From assembly GCF_003713065.1 (NCBI RefSeq), contig NZ_CP033433.1, forward strand, positions 3,225,001 to 3,289,000: a DNA stretch of 64,000 bases, in the 5' to 3' direction. Under the pieces are notes generated by a model that saw nothing but the letters and a program-made list of their open reading frames with translations, was not told the DNA's origin and did not search any database. The position numbers and the translations under genes were made by a program. Numbering within the stretch: the first letter of the stretch is position 1; every line of letters begins with the position of its first letter. Positions 17,652-26,016 of this stretch are shown piece after piece. This DNA comes from Cohnella candidum. Lineage in GTDB: Bacteria > Bacillota > Bacilli > Paenibacillales > Paenibacillaceae.

Positions 17652-19271
17652 TTACGCTTTGCTTTCGCCCGTCGCGTGCTGGTCCCTGTATTCTTTGGGA
17701 CTGACGCCGTAATGCTTCTTGAACGAGGTGCTGAAATAACTGGAACTGGAATAACCGACCAAAGTGGCGATATCCGTCAGCTTGAGCTCGTTCTCCCGAA
17801 GAAGCTGCTCTGCTTTCGTCAATCTCAGATTCGTGACGTAGTCGCTGAACGTCAAGCCCGCATTCTGTTTGAACAAGCTCGACAAATAGGTTTCGTTCAA
17901 ATGGAACATCTCCGCCAAGGACGAGAGGGTCAACTCATAAGAATAGTTCTCGTCCACGTATAAGCGGATCGCTTCGGCCAGCTTCTGGCCCCCGGAAAAC
18001 CTCGTTTTCCGCACCTCGCCCATGACCTTCTCCGCCATAAGGTGGAGCTGCTCCAGCACCTGTTCCCTGGATACGAAATCATTTACCGACATCTGGCAAT
18101 TCCATAAATACTGCTGCAGCGAGGAATCTCCCGCTTCGAATTTCTTGGCGACGGAGTGGAGGATCAGAATGATGCGCAGCGTCAGAAAAGTAAACGAAAA
18201 CATCGGCGTATCCCGATCCTCGCCGAATACATCTTTCAAATGCCTGGAGAACGCCCTCATATCCAGGCTTTCGATCGCGTTCACCAGTTTTCGTTCGACT
18301 TCCGGTTGAAAAGCGTTCGTCAACTCCGGTTGCCCCTGGCCTCCGGCCGGTCCTCGCACGGTCCTCTGGCTCCAGTCCAGTATGCTGGAGGCATAACCGT
18401 TTTTGAACTCCTTCAGGCTGTGAATGGATTCTCCGATCCCAAGGACGCAGTCCAACCTCAAATATTGCTTCACGCCGTTTTTAAACTCGTGAACGAATCG
18501 CGCCGCCCGCCCCTTGCTATCTATGCGCTCGGAATGAAGCAGCAGGAAGAATAACATGGATGGCCGGCTAACGTCCTGGAAACAGTAAATGTCCCCCCAA
18601 CGATTGGCCAGCTCCCGACCCAGCATCTGAAAAGAGAGCGCCAGCAAATCCATCCGGTCGTCCCATCCCTCCAACCGTCCGTCCGGTACCCGCATCTCGG
18701 CGGTCACGAACTGAGCATGAAGCCCGTCCATCGCCAAAGAGGTCAGCTGCAGCTGTTCCAGCCGTTCTTTCACCACGGTAATGCTGAGCCACTCGTTCTT
18801 CACCAATTGGAGAAGGAGTTGTTCCCGCTCTGCTTGAAGCCACTCGTCGCGCCTGATCCGGTCCCTTTGCTCTTCCTGTCTTCTGTGCCGGTCGCCGTCC
18901 AATTCTTTGGCGATCCGGGACAGCAGCTCCGACAGCTCGCTGCGGACGACCGGCTTCAGCAGGTAGTCCTTCGCTCCGTATTGGATGGCGGACTTCAAGT
19001 ATTCGAAGTCGGAGTACCCGGACAATACGACGGTTCTCAGCCTTGGGTAACGCTCATGGCAGGCTTTCATGAAGGAGATGCCGTCCATCTGAGGCATCCG
19101 GATATCGGAAATGACGAGATCCGGGAGCGGATAATCGCCCAGCAGACGAAGCGCCTCTTCCCCGTTCGCCGCCTCGAGAACGATCTGATACCCCGCTTCC
19201 GCCCAATTTATTTTCGCTTTGATGCTGTTGCGTACGCCCACTTCGTCATCGACGAGCATTACTTTGTACAC
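17652..19271 (-). CDS. YesN-type response regulator, AraC family
   Basis: A 539-aa two-component regulator. The N-terminal receiver (about 1-120) has the acidic pair in LVDDE and phospho-acceptor Asp in VISDIRMP. A middle region (about 150-410) of unknown role follows. The C-terminal AraC DNA-binding domain (about 430-530) has two helix-turn-helix motifs, including DIATLVGYSSSSYFSTSFKK. The GTG start has GGGGGTGA upstream. It follows its kinase with a 4-bp gap. It is the obvious candidate to bind the CAAATTG/CAAAGTG half-sites in front of the fructan operons and its own operon. Confidence 0.93.
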   Translation of the reverse strand: MYKVMLVDDEVGVRNSIKAKINWAEAGYQIVLEAANGEEALRLLGDYPLPDLVISDIRMPQMDGISFMKACHERYPRLRTVVLSGYSDFEYLKSAIQYGAKDYLLKPVVRSELSELLSRIAKELDGDRHRRQEEQRDRIRRDEWLQAEREQLLLQLVKNEWLSITVVKERLEQLQLTSLAMDGLHAQFVTAEMRVPDGRLEGWDDRMDLLALSFQMLGRELANRWGDIYCFQDVSRPSMLFFLLLHSERIDSKGRAARFVHEFKNGVKQYLRLDCVLGIGESIHSLKEFKNGYASSILDWSQRTVRGPAGGQGQPELTNAFQPEVERKLVNAIESLDMRAFSRHLKDVFGEDRDTPMFSFTFLTLRIILILHSVAKKFEAGDSSLQQYLWNCQMSVNDFVSREQVLEQLHLMAEKVMGEVRKTRFSGGQKLAEAIRLYVDENYSYELTLSSLAEMFHLNETYLSSLFKQNAGLTFSDYVTNLRLTKAEQLLRENELKLTDIATLVGYSSSSYFSTSFKKHYGVSPKEYRDQHATGESKA

Positions 19272-19275
19272 TTCG

Positions 19276-21057
19276 TCACCCCCGTACGATAGGCAGATCC
19301 AACGTCATCGCCGTTCCCTCGCCCGGTTTCGAATCCAATTGGAACCGCAAGGAATCCCCGTACGAAAGCCTACAGCGGGACAGAACGTTTCGCAGCCCTA
19401 TGCTGTAACCTTCGCTGTTCAGTATGCTCGCAGATTCGCTTGCGCGGACCTCCGCCATAAGGTCGCGAACCAACTCGGCCGACATTCCGATCCCGTTGTC
19501 GCGAACCGTCAACCGGAGCCGGTCGTCTTCCAAGGCGGTCGTCACGGAGACCACGGCAGCGCCGTCCTTTTCCAAACTGTATTTAACGGCGTTCTCGATG
19601 AGCGGCTGCAGGATGAATTTCGGGATCCGAAGACGGTCGGCCGCGGGGTCCTCTTCCATCGTGACGGTCAGTTTATCTCCGTATCGAAGCTTAAGGATAA
19701 ACAGGTAGTCGCGCAAGTAGTCCGTTTCTTCTTTCACGCGGACGAGGTCGTTGTTCAGATTCAGCGAATACCGCATCATTTTGCCGAGCGCTTCCGTCGC
19801 GTCCATGACGAGGTCCTCCCGTTTCATGGCCGCAAGCCCGCTGATGATCTCCAGCGTATTATTGTAGAAATGCGGGTTGATTTGCAGAAGCAGCGCTTTG
19901 TACTCGGCGTTTTTGCGCCGCATGTTCGTTTCGAACTCCGTCTCGATGAGATACCTCAGCCGGTCGGTCATCCTCTCGAATACCCGCGTGACGAAGCCGA
20001 CTTCGCTATGGCCGCGGCGGACTCGCGGCATCATTTTGACGGCCGCGCCGAATTCCCCTCGTTCAACGTGCTTCATCGCCCTCGCCATCGCGCTGAGCGG
20101 TTTCGTGATGCCGGAGGAAATCCAGAAAGCGACGATGACGACGACCAGCAGCAGGGCGGCGCTTACAAGCAGCAGCGTCTGCCGGATGTTGCCGATCTGC
20201 CGGTACAATTCAACCTTCGGCACCTCGCCGACGATCATCCAGTCCTGGTCGGGCAGCTTCCGGAAGAACACCAAATACCGTACGCCCTCCCGCTGTATCG
20301 GGATGATGCCGCTCGTCTGTTCCGAGTACTGGGTTTGAATGCTGGCCAAGCCGCTTTGCACGATCTCCCGGTTTCCTCCGAAATCTTGGCCGAGCACGCT
20401 CTTCCCTTCGAGGCTGAGCAGGAACACTCTGCCCGTCTCCCCGAACCGGATTTTCTCGATCGCGTCCTTCAGCACGTCCGTCGGATAATTGATTTTGACG
20501 AAACCGACCTCTCTCAGAGACTGCAGGTTCACGAGGGGCAGCAGGAAACTGTTTACTTCCCGGGCGGTCATGATCAGGTCTGCCTGATCGGGATCTTTGT
20601 GGGCATTCGTCCAACGGATGTTTTTCTGTTTGTATTGGGAATACCATTCGCTTAGCAAATAGCTGTTGTCCTGCGTCCACAAGCCGCCGGTTCTTTCCGT
20701 GAACGCGCTGATCGTGATTCCGTTCGAATTGTTAACCGCATAGGACGAGAAGAACTCCCGCATTCTTTGCTTGGCCAGCACGCGATCGGCTTGGGTCGTA
20801 TCCGCGTTCAACTGCATGGCGGTCCATTCTTGCGTCGTTCGATTGCTCATGACCTGGGTACCGATATCTTCCACCTGCTTCAGCAGCGTAGCGACGTGGG
20901 ATGCGAACTGGTCGATCGTCTGGGTGGTCGACGTCTCGATCTGTCGTTGAAGCAGCTTGCCCGATTCATTGCTCAGAATAAAGATGCCCGCGGTAAACGG
21001 CACAATGAGTAAGACGGAAAATATCAGCATCAATCGGCTTCGCAAGGAGTAGAACAT
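19276..21057 (-). CDS. YesM-type sensor histidine kinase
   Basis: A 593-aa membrane kinase. The first transmembrane segment is at about residues 9-29, an extracellular sensor of roughly 250 residues follows (Cache-like by layout), the second membrane segment is near 285-305, then HAMP. The His-kinase region has phospho-acceptor His in QINPHFYNNTLE; most family members have HFLYNTLE. The ATP-binding domain carries DNGIGM. An AGGTGA site precedes the ATG. It lies between a binding protein and its response regulator in one operon, and probably senses the extracellular sugar or the loaded binding protein (inference). Confidence 0.92.
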   Translation of the reverse strand: MFYSLRSRLMLIFSVLLIVPFTAGIFILSNESGKLLQRQIETSTTQTIDQFASHVATLLKQVEDIGTQVMSNRTTQEWTAMQLNADTTQADRVLAKQRMREFFSSYAVNNSNGITISAFTERTGGLWTQDNSYLLSEWYSQYKQKNIRWTNAHKDPDQADLIMTAREVNSFLLPLVNLQSLREVGFVKINYPTDVLKDAIEKIRFGETGRVFLLSLEGKSVLGQDFGGNREIVQSGLASIQTQYSEQTSGIIPIQREGVRYLVFFRKLPDQDWMIVGEVPKVELYRQIGNIRQTLLLVSAALLLVVVIVAFWISSGITKPLSAMARAMKHVERGEFGAAVKMMPRVRRGHSEVGFVTRVFERMTDRLRYLIETEFETNMRRKNAEYKALLLQINPHFYNNTLEIISGLAAMKREDLVMDATEALGKMMRYSLNLNNDLVRVKEETDYLRDYLFILKLRYGDKLTVTMEEDPAADRLRIPKFILQPLIENAVKYSLEKDGAAVVSVTTALEDDRLRLTVRDNGIGMSAELVRDLMAEVRASESASILNSEGYSIGLRNVLSRCRLSYGDSLRFQLDSKPGEGTAMTLDLPIVRG

Positions 21058-21065
21058 AAGGTCAC

Positions 21066-22412
21066 CTATTGGGACTGGGACAGCATTTGCGCATAGTCCC
21101 GGTCGATTTTCCGGATCGCCGTTTCAACGGTCTCGTCCAAATCTTTCTTGCCGATCGTAACGTCTTCGAACACCTTGTTGATCGCTTCCGACATTTGCGG
21201 AAAGATCGGCGTGACGGGACGCGGGCGTCCGAACTTCTGGTTCTGGACGACGAAAATGTTTTTCGGATATTTGTTTAACTCCGGGAATTGCAGAGCTGCG
21301 GAATACCGGGCGGGAATATCGTTCGTGATGGAACAATACATCACTTGGCCTTCGGGCCCGGTCACCCAATTCACGAAATTCCAGGCTTCCTCGGCGTACT
21401 TGCTTCGGGATGAAATTCCAAGCGCCCAACTTCCGTTCGCGACCGCCTGTCTCGTTTCCTTCGGCAGCGGAGCGATGTCGTAATCCCTTCCCAATTTGAA
21501 ATCCGGGAATTTCTCCGCAAAATAGGAGAGCGACCACGAACCTTCGATCGTCATGCCGAGATACCCGTTGGGAAAGGGATCCGCCGGATACTCGAGAGCG
21601 GAAACCTTGTATTTGTTATACAAGTCGGAGTAAAAGCGCAGCGCTTTTTTCGTTTGCGGGGAATCCAGGTACCCTCTTGCCGTGGAGCCGTCCGGGCTCA
21701 TGACCTCTCCGCCGAATTGCCAAATGATCGGGTACTTGAAATAGGCCGTGGCTCCCGCGTTCTGGAAGCCTTGAGCCGGATCGATGCCATACACGCCTTT
21801 CGACGGATCCGTCAGCTTCCGCGCCGCTTCCAGCACCTGATCCCATGTCCAGGGCATCTCCGGGTCCGCGGACGGGAATGGGATTCCTTTCTCTTCGAAC
21901 ATCTTCCGATTATAGAACAAAGCGATGGATGATTCGTTCAGCGGCGCCATGTATACTTCGTTCTTATACGTATAGGTAGCCAGCGTCGACGCCGGTATAT
22001 CGTCCATCCGGCCGTCTTTTCGCATATAGGAAGTCAGCGGGAGCAGCGCTCCCGCATGGGCGAAAGACGCGACGTTGGAGGCGTCAAGCGCCATGATGTC
22101 CGGAAAATTGCCGGAAGCGATCGACGTGCGCAGCTTCGTGTCGTAGTCGGCGTAAGGAATCAAAGTCATGTCGATCGTGATTTCCGGATGTTTTTCCAGG
22201 TAAGCGGATACCAATTTTTCGTAGGCTTTATTCTCCGATTCGTTACCTGAATTCCTCCAGAACGTTAGCGTAATCTTGGCATTGCTAGTGATTGTCGAGC
22301 GGTCGGAAGGTCGGTTTGTTGAATCCGTCTTGTCCGTTCCGTTTCCGTAGCAGGCGGATAAAAGAAAAACGATCGCCAGAACGCATAGTTTCAACCCGTT
22401 TGGCTTGAACAA
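21066..22412 (-). CDS. Solute-binding lipoprotein of the two-component operon
   Basis: A 448-aa family 1 solute-binding protein with a lipoprotein signal (lipobox LSAC around residue 21) and sequence typical of sugar binding proteins. The start is TTG at 22412, preceded by a purine-rich GGGGCAGG stretch. No permease follows it; instead the sensor kinase begins 8 bp downstream. This suggests a sensory rather than purely transport role, or sharing of the permeases encoded downstream. Both are inference. Confidence 0.88.
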   Translation of the reverse strand: MFKPNGLKLCVLAIVFLLSACYGNGTDKTDSTNRPSDRSTITSNAKITLTFWRNSGNESENKAYEKLVSAYLEKHPEITIDMTLIPYADYDTKLRTSIASGNFPDIMALDASNVASFAHAGALLPLTSYMRKDGRMDDIPASTLATYTYKNEVYMAPLNESSIALFYNRKMFEEKGIPFPSADPEMPWTWDQVLEAARKLTDPSKGVYGIDPAQGFQNAGATAYFKYPIIWQFGGEVMSPDGSTARGYLDSPQTKKALRFYSDLYNKYKVSALEYPADPFPNGYLGMTIEGSWSLSYFAEKFPDFKLGRDYDIAPLPKETRQAVANGSWALGISSRSKYAEEAWNFVNWVTGPEGQVMYCSITNDIPARYSAALQFPELNKYPKNIFVVQNQKFGRPRPVTPIFPQMSEAINKVFEDVTIGKKDLDETVETAIRKIDRDYAQMLSQSQ

Positions 22413-22450
22413 ATGACCTGCCCCTTCGCAACGCTGTAATTGGTGAAGGT

Positions 22451-22510
22451 ATTATATCATCTTCAGGAAGATCGGACTTCTACTTTGCTCACATTCGATG
22501 TTTAAAAATG
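22451..22510 (-). promoter_or_regulatory. Promoter of binding-protein/kinase/regulator operon
   Basis: TATAAT (start 22456 on the minus strand) lies exactly 31 bp after CAAAGTAGAAG (start 22487), the same arrangement as in the two fructan operons. The upstream half-site at the 23-bp position reads CATTTTT and is only a weak match. A recognisable -35 hexamer is missing. Confidence 0.55.
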
Positions 22511-22538
22511 ATTGGAAAACAGCGAAGCACAAACAAAA

Positions 22539-22561
22539 AACCCTTGCTTCGCGCAAGGGTT
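22539..22561 (-). terminator. Terminator of tRNA-Glu-Lys-Leu operon
   Basis: A 9-bp stem (22539-22547 with 22553-22561), 5-base loop and T run on the minus strand lie just after tRNA-Leu. Confidence 0.88.
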
Positions 22562-22576
22562 TCTTCATATTAAGTA

Positions 22577-22662
22577 TGGTGCGGTCGAGAGGACTCGAAC
22601 CTCCACGAGATTGCTCCCGCCAGCCCCTCAAGCTGGTGCGTCTGCCATTCCGCCACGACCGC
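22577..22662 (-). tRNA. tRNA-Leu (anticodon GAG)
   Basis: An 86-base cloverleaf with a long variable arm, anticodon loop TTGAGGG, T-loop GGTTCGAGTCC and an encoded CCA end (22577-22579). Confidence 0.95.
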
Positions 22663-22707
22663 ATATTTGGTTTGTCGTCCGATCCAGAGTGAAATCGGAG
22701 TAAAAAC

Positions 22708-22783
22708 TGGTGAGCCATGAAGGACTCGAACCTTCGACACCCTGATTAAAAGTCAGGTGCTCTACCAACTGAGCTAATGGCTC
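22708..22783 (-). tRNA. tRNA-Lys (anticodon TTT)
   Basis: A 76-base cloverleaf with acceptor GAGCCAT/ATGGCTC, anticodon loop CTTTTAA and encoded CCA. It is in the same transcript as the Glu and Leu tRNAs. Confidence 0.95.
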
Positions 22784-22786
22784 GCA

Positions 22787-22861
22787 TGGTGACCCGTAGG
22801 GGATTCGAACCCCTGTTACCTCCGTGAAAGGGAGGTGTCTTAACCCCTTGACCAACGGGCC
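22787..22861 (-). tRNA. tRNA-Glu (anticodon TTC)
   Basis: A 75-base cloverleaf with anticodon loop CTTTCAC and encoded CCA. The acceptor stem has one G-U pair at position 2-71. First gene of its tRNA operon. Confidence 0.95.
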
Positions 22862-22915
22862 ATACGGGCTTTCGACTCCGGCTTTCATCGTGCCCCGTTT
22901 CAGACGACATGACTG

Positions 22916-22944
22916 ATTATATCTGAATCCCAAGGCGAAGGCAA
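22916..22944 (-). promoter_or_regulatory. Sigma-A promoter of tRNA-Glu-Lys-Leu
   Basis: On the minus strand TTGCCT (22939-22944) and a perfect TATAAT (22916-22921) are separated by 17 bp, about 55 bp before tRNA-Glu. Confidence 0.82.
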
Positions 22945-23093
22945 GCATTTTGGCATACTTTTTTTATGTCCAATAACTGTCAGCAAAATCACGGCTCCCA
23001 CGCTCTGTTTTCCTATTCTTGCCAGCCGCGTTTCAGCCCTGAAACATTGCGGTTAAGCGTAATTATCAGACGAAAATGGGGGAGGATAACGCC

Positions 23094-24398
23094 ATGACAC
23101 ACGCTCGCCAACCACGCCATCTGCACGACGGTACTTTATATTGGCCGAAAACGATGTCCACCGCTCCTTCCTACCCCGTTTTAAAGCAACGGATTTCCAC
23201 GGAGGTCGCGATCGTCGGCGGCGGCATCACGGGCGCCATCTGCGCGGCCGTCTTGGCACGCCACGGAGTCCCCGCCGTTCTAATCGAAGGTCAGCATATC
23301 GCTTCGGGCAGCACGGCGGCCAACACCGGTCTCGTGCAATTCGCGAACGATGTCATGCTCAGCGATCTCATCGACCGGATCGGCGAGAACGATGCCGTAC
23401 GCTTCTACCAGGCATGCCGCAAAGCGGTCGTGGCGTTGGCCCAGTTATCCGCGGACACCGGGGAAGACATCGGCTATTATACCCGCAGCAGCCTGTATTG
23501 CGCTTCCTGCGAGGATGACGTCGCCAAGCTGATTCGCGAATACTCCATGCTGCGCAAGCACGATTTTCCCGTCACCTGGGGAATTCCGAGCAAAGTCGGC
23601 GGTGAATTCGCCAAGGTCAAAGCCGGCGGCTTGGTCACCCATGGAGACGCGGAAATGAATCCGGTCCGGATGGCCCACGCCTTGGTCTCGTACGCGGCCA
23701 AACGCGGAGTACAGGTGTTCGAGAACACGGGCGTCCTTGAGGTCGGACGCCTGAACGGCAAATTCACCGTCCTTTGCGCGGAAGGGGAAATCGTTGCCGA
23801 GCATGTGGTGAAGGCGACCGGTTACTTGCCCGGCATCGTCACGCAGGCCGCTTCTTCCGCGCCGATTCTGAAACGCACCTATGCTTTGGTCACGCCGCCG
23901 GGACAAATCCCCGAAGAATGGCCGGAACATTATATGATGTGGGAAACGGCTCGCCCCTACCTTTACTTCCGGACGACGCCTGACGGACGGATCCTCGCGG
24001 GCGGCTCGGACGAGGCGATGCCGGATACCGGATGCGACGCCAAAATCCTGCAAGACCGGACGGAGGGCCTTCTCGCCCAGCTGCGCGAGCTCTTCCCCCG
24101 GCAAGACTGGACGGCGGAGCACGCTTGGTGCGGAATGTTCGGCGAATCGGCCGACGATTTGCCCATGATCGGCGAGCATGCCGAGCAGCCGGGCATCTTC
24201 CACGCACTCGGCGTGGGCGGCAACGGCACGGTATATAGCATGATCGCCGCATCCATGCTCCGGGATCGGATCCTGGGCCGGGACAATCCCTTGACGCCCC
24301 TGCTCTCCCCGTCCCGAAACCAGCAGTCGGGCAGCTCTTCGATCTCGCCTTACTGGCCGTCTTCGTCTACCCAGCCGTCTACGTCCATGTTTGCTTGA
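23094..24398 (+). CDS. FAD-dependent oxidoreductase, D-amino-acid-oxidase fold
   Basis: A 434-aa flavoprotein of the DAO family. The N-terminal dinucleotide-binding motif VAIVGGGITGAICAAVL is at about residues 36-52, and GVGGNG near the C-terminus is the second FAD contact region. Related proteins sometimes carry a C-terminal Rieske domain; here there is only a short Ser/Pro-rich tail. ATG at 23094 is chosen for the GGGGGAGG site 8 bases upstream. The gene is on the plus strand between two minus-strand tRNA groups, so it looks inserted into an ancestral tRNA cluster. The substrate is not predictable. Confidence 0.88.
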   Translation: MTHARQPRHLHDGTLYWPKTMSTAPSYPVLKQRISTEVAIVGGGITGAICAAVLARHGVPAVLIEGQHIASGSTAANTGLVQFANDVMLSDLIDRIGENDAVRFYQACRKAVVALAQLSADTGEDIGYYTRSSLYCASCEDDVAKLIREYSMLRKHDFPVTWGIPSKVGGEFAKVKAGGLVTHGDAEMNPVRMAHALVSYAAKRGVQVFENTGVLEVGRLNGKFTVLCAEGEIVAEHVVKATGYLPGIVTQAASSAPILKRTYALVTPPGQIPEEWPEHYMMWETARPYLYFRTTPDGRILAGGSDEAMPDTGCDAKILQDRTEGLLAQLRELFPRQDWTAEHAWCGMFGESADDLPMIGEHAEQPGIFHALGVGGNGTVYSMIAASMLRDRILGRDNPLTPLLSPSRNQQSGSSSISPYWPSSSTQPSTSMFA

Positions 24399-24408
24399 AT
24401 AAACCAAA

Positions 24409-24442
24409 AAGAGCCTGTCGGCACTTGGCCGAACAGGCTCTT
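24409..24442. terminator. Bidirectional terminator between oxidoreductase and tRNA-Ser
   Basis: A 10-bp stem (24409-24418 with 24433-24442) has an A run on its left and a T-rich stretch on its right, so it can end both the oxidoreductase (plus) and the tRNA-Asn-Ser transcript (minus). Confidence 0.85.
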
Positions 24443-24470
24443 CGTTCATCGTCACTGTTTAAGAAATAAC

Positions 24471-24559
24471 TGGCGGAGAGAGAGGGATTCGAACCCTCGC
24501 GGCTGTTACACCCTAACGCTTTAGCAAAGCGCCCCCTTCGGCCTCTTGGGTACCTCTCC
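24471..24559 (-). tRNA. tRNA-Ser (anticodon GCT)
   Basis: An 89-base tRNA with a long variable arm, anticodon loop TTGCTAA, T-loop GGTTCGAATCC and encoded CCA. Confidence 0.95.
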
Positions 24560-24562
24560 ATA

Positions 24563-24638
24563 TGGCTCCCCGAACTGGACTCGAACCAGTGACAACACGA
24601 TTAACAGTCGTGTGCTCTACCAACTGAGCTATCAGGGA
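24563..24638 (-). tRNA. tRNA-Asn (anticodon GTT)
   Basis: A 76-base cloverleaf with anticodon loop CTGTTAA and encoded CCA, 3 bp upstream of tRNA-Ser. Confidence 0.95.
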
Positions 24639-24661
24639 ACATTTCAAAAGTGACATTGATT

Positions 24662-24690
24662 AATTTAACATGATCCCAAAGTGAAGTCAA
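24662..24690 (-). promoter_or_regulatory. Sigma-A promoter of tRNA-Asn-Ser
   Basis: On the minus strand TTGACT (24685-24690) and TAAATT (24662-24667) are separated by 17 bp, about 25 bp before tRNA-Asn. Confidence 0.7.
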
Positions 24691-24743
24691 GCAATCGGGA
24701 CAGGTTTTTTATTGCCAAAATTATTCTCCCGAAATTGCTCCCA

Positions 24744-25238
24744 TCAACGCCCGCTCCCGAGCTTCCCCGGCAGCGTGCCGGGCTCGGCGGCCAGCAGCTT
24801 CAAACGCCCTCTGCACCGTCCGCAGGCGTACTTGCGAGGATCCGTCTTGCGCTTGCGGGGATAAGCCTGTCCGCATTCCCGGCAAACCAGCAGATACTTG
24901 ACGGGGAGAGTACGGGACGCTCCGGGCAAAGGCCGGCAATGCCGCGTGGCGCCGACGCGGACGAGCAGTTCCTTAAAATCGGCGTCCCGATGCTGATACC
25001 CTCTGCCTTGCAGATGCAAATGATAATGGCACAGCTCGTGCTTGATGATCGCTTCCGTTTCCTGTTCCCCATGAACCGCCAGCTGATGCGGGCTGATTTC
25101 GATGTTGTGGCTTTTGGTGAAATACCGCCCGCCCGTCGTTCTCAGCCTGGCGTTAAACGTCGCCCGGTGGCGGAAGGGGAGTCCGAAGAAGGCGATCGAC
25201 ACCCTCTCCACCCATTTTTGCAGCTCGGCGTCTTCCAT
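24744..25238 (-). CDS. SprT-like zinc protein (YdcK family)
   Basis: A 164-aa SprT-family protein. The zinc-protease motif HELCH (His67, Glu68, His71) is complete. A C-terminal zinc ribbon has two CxxC pairs (CRECG and CGRCR, about 118-141). The length fits the Bacillus YdcK family. ATG at 25238 has GGGAGG 6 bases ahead; the frame upstream lacks a ribosome site. It lies next to a tRNA cluster, as ydcK does in Bacillus subtilis. The family is thought to be metalloprotease-like, but the cellular substrate is unknown. Confidence 0.9.
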   Translation of the reverse strand: MEDAELQKWVERVSIAFFGLPFRHRATFNARLRTTGGRYFTKSHNIEISPHQLAVHGEQETEAIIKHELCHYHLHLQGRGYQHRDADFKELLVRVGATRHCRPLPGASRTLPVKYLLVCRECGQAYPRKRKTDPRKYACGRCRGRLKLLAAEPGTLPGKLGSGR

Positions 25239-25339
25239 TCCCGTTCCCTCCCCCTTCCCGAAACTACTTGAATTGTAGGCTTTCATTGGGCTAAACTGTC
25301 AAGTAGCAAAATGAAGAAATACGAGGAGAAATCGCCGCT

Positions 25340-25696
25340 ATGCCCGACATGTCTTACGTGTTGTTCCAGCAAGAGGACGGGGGACTTCAGTTCGTGGAAA
25401 TGCCCGCCTCCCACGCTTACCAATTGAGCGCTTTGAACCTGCGGCTGCATAAGGAATTGTCCAAGCTGACCGCCGACAACGTGCCCGTTCTTCCGAAAGC
25501 CGTGGCGGAATGCCGGGGCTTGGAAGTGCTTGACGAGTCCATCGTGCCGATCGGCGGCTTGACCTATATCAACGAGCTGGAGCGATCCTTCGCGTCCATC
25601 CGCGAACAAGCGTATCCGCTCGTATCGCTGCTCACGGAAATCCGGGCGCTCCAAGCCCAACTGGAACAATGGTACGAAGAAGAAGGATTGCTCTGA
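25340..25696 (+). CDS. Conserved-looking small protein of unknown function
   Basis: A 118-aa acidic protein with no signal peptide or membrane segment. The C-terminal third (about 80-118) is helical and coiled-coil-like. A GAGGAG site lies about 11 bases upstream of the ATG. It is divergent from the SprT gene and 98 bp upstream of cmpA. I do not recognise the family. Confidence 0.7.
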   Translation: MPDMSYVLFQQEDGGLQFVEMPASHAYQLSALNLRLHKELSKLTADNVPVLPKAVAECRGLEVLDESIVPIGGLTYINELERSFASIREQAYPLVSLLTEIRALQAQLEQWYEEEGLL

Positions 25697-25794
25697 CGAA
25701 GGCTGCCGTCTAATCCGCTTGTCGGACCTGCACGACGGCGCGCTTCCTCCCATATGTTAAGACTACAGGAAACGACGGGAGGAGGACGATTTCG

Positions 25795-25944
25795 ATGCCG
25801 CAGTGGCTCAGCAATCAGCTGATGAGAGCGTTCCAGAAAAAAGACCGCCGGCAAATCCGTCTACTCAACGATTGCTGGTTTTATTACCGCGCCAAGCCGG
25901 AGAAATCGAAAGACTCCGCTGGCGGCGCAAGCCTGATTCCCTGA
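25795..25944 (+). CDS. cmpA: Cortex morphogenetic protein CmpA
   Basis: A 49-aa basic peptide starting MPQWLSNQLMRAFQKKDRRQ and continuing with a conserved LLNDCWFYYR core. This matches Bacillus CmpA, a small protein acting with SpoIVA quality control during spore cortex assembly. A GGAGGAGG site precedes the ATG, and a strong terminator follows. The Bacillus protein is about 37 aa; here a Ser/Gly-containing tail of roughly a dozen residues is added. Its presence supports a spore-forming host. Confidence 0.88.
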   Translation: MPQWLSNQLMRAFQKKDRRQIRLLNDCWFYYRAKPEKSKDSAGGASLIP

Positions 25945-25966
25945 TCGATGATGGAGATCCGATCGT

Positions 25967-26013
25967 AAATAAGGCCCCAGATCGCCTCCTCCGGCGATCC
26001 AGGGCCTTTATTT
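25967..26013. terminator. Bidirectional terminator between cmpA and nitroreductase
   Basis: Arms 25967-25977 and 26002-26013 pair with one bulge, enclosing an inner GATCGCC/GGCGATC stem. T-rich tracts flank both sides, so it serves cmpA (plus) and the nitroreductase gene (minus). Confidence 0.85.
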
Positions 26014-26016
26014 CGT

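Noticed and set aside
16160-17704. A 514-codon plus-strand frame opposite the anchored GH32 gene
   Set aside because: Shadow frame caused by high GC; GH32 motifs are intact on the other strand, and this frame runs through the terminator and promoter region.
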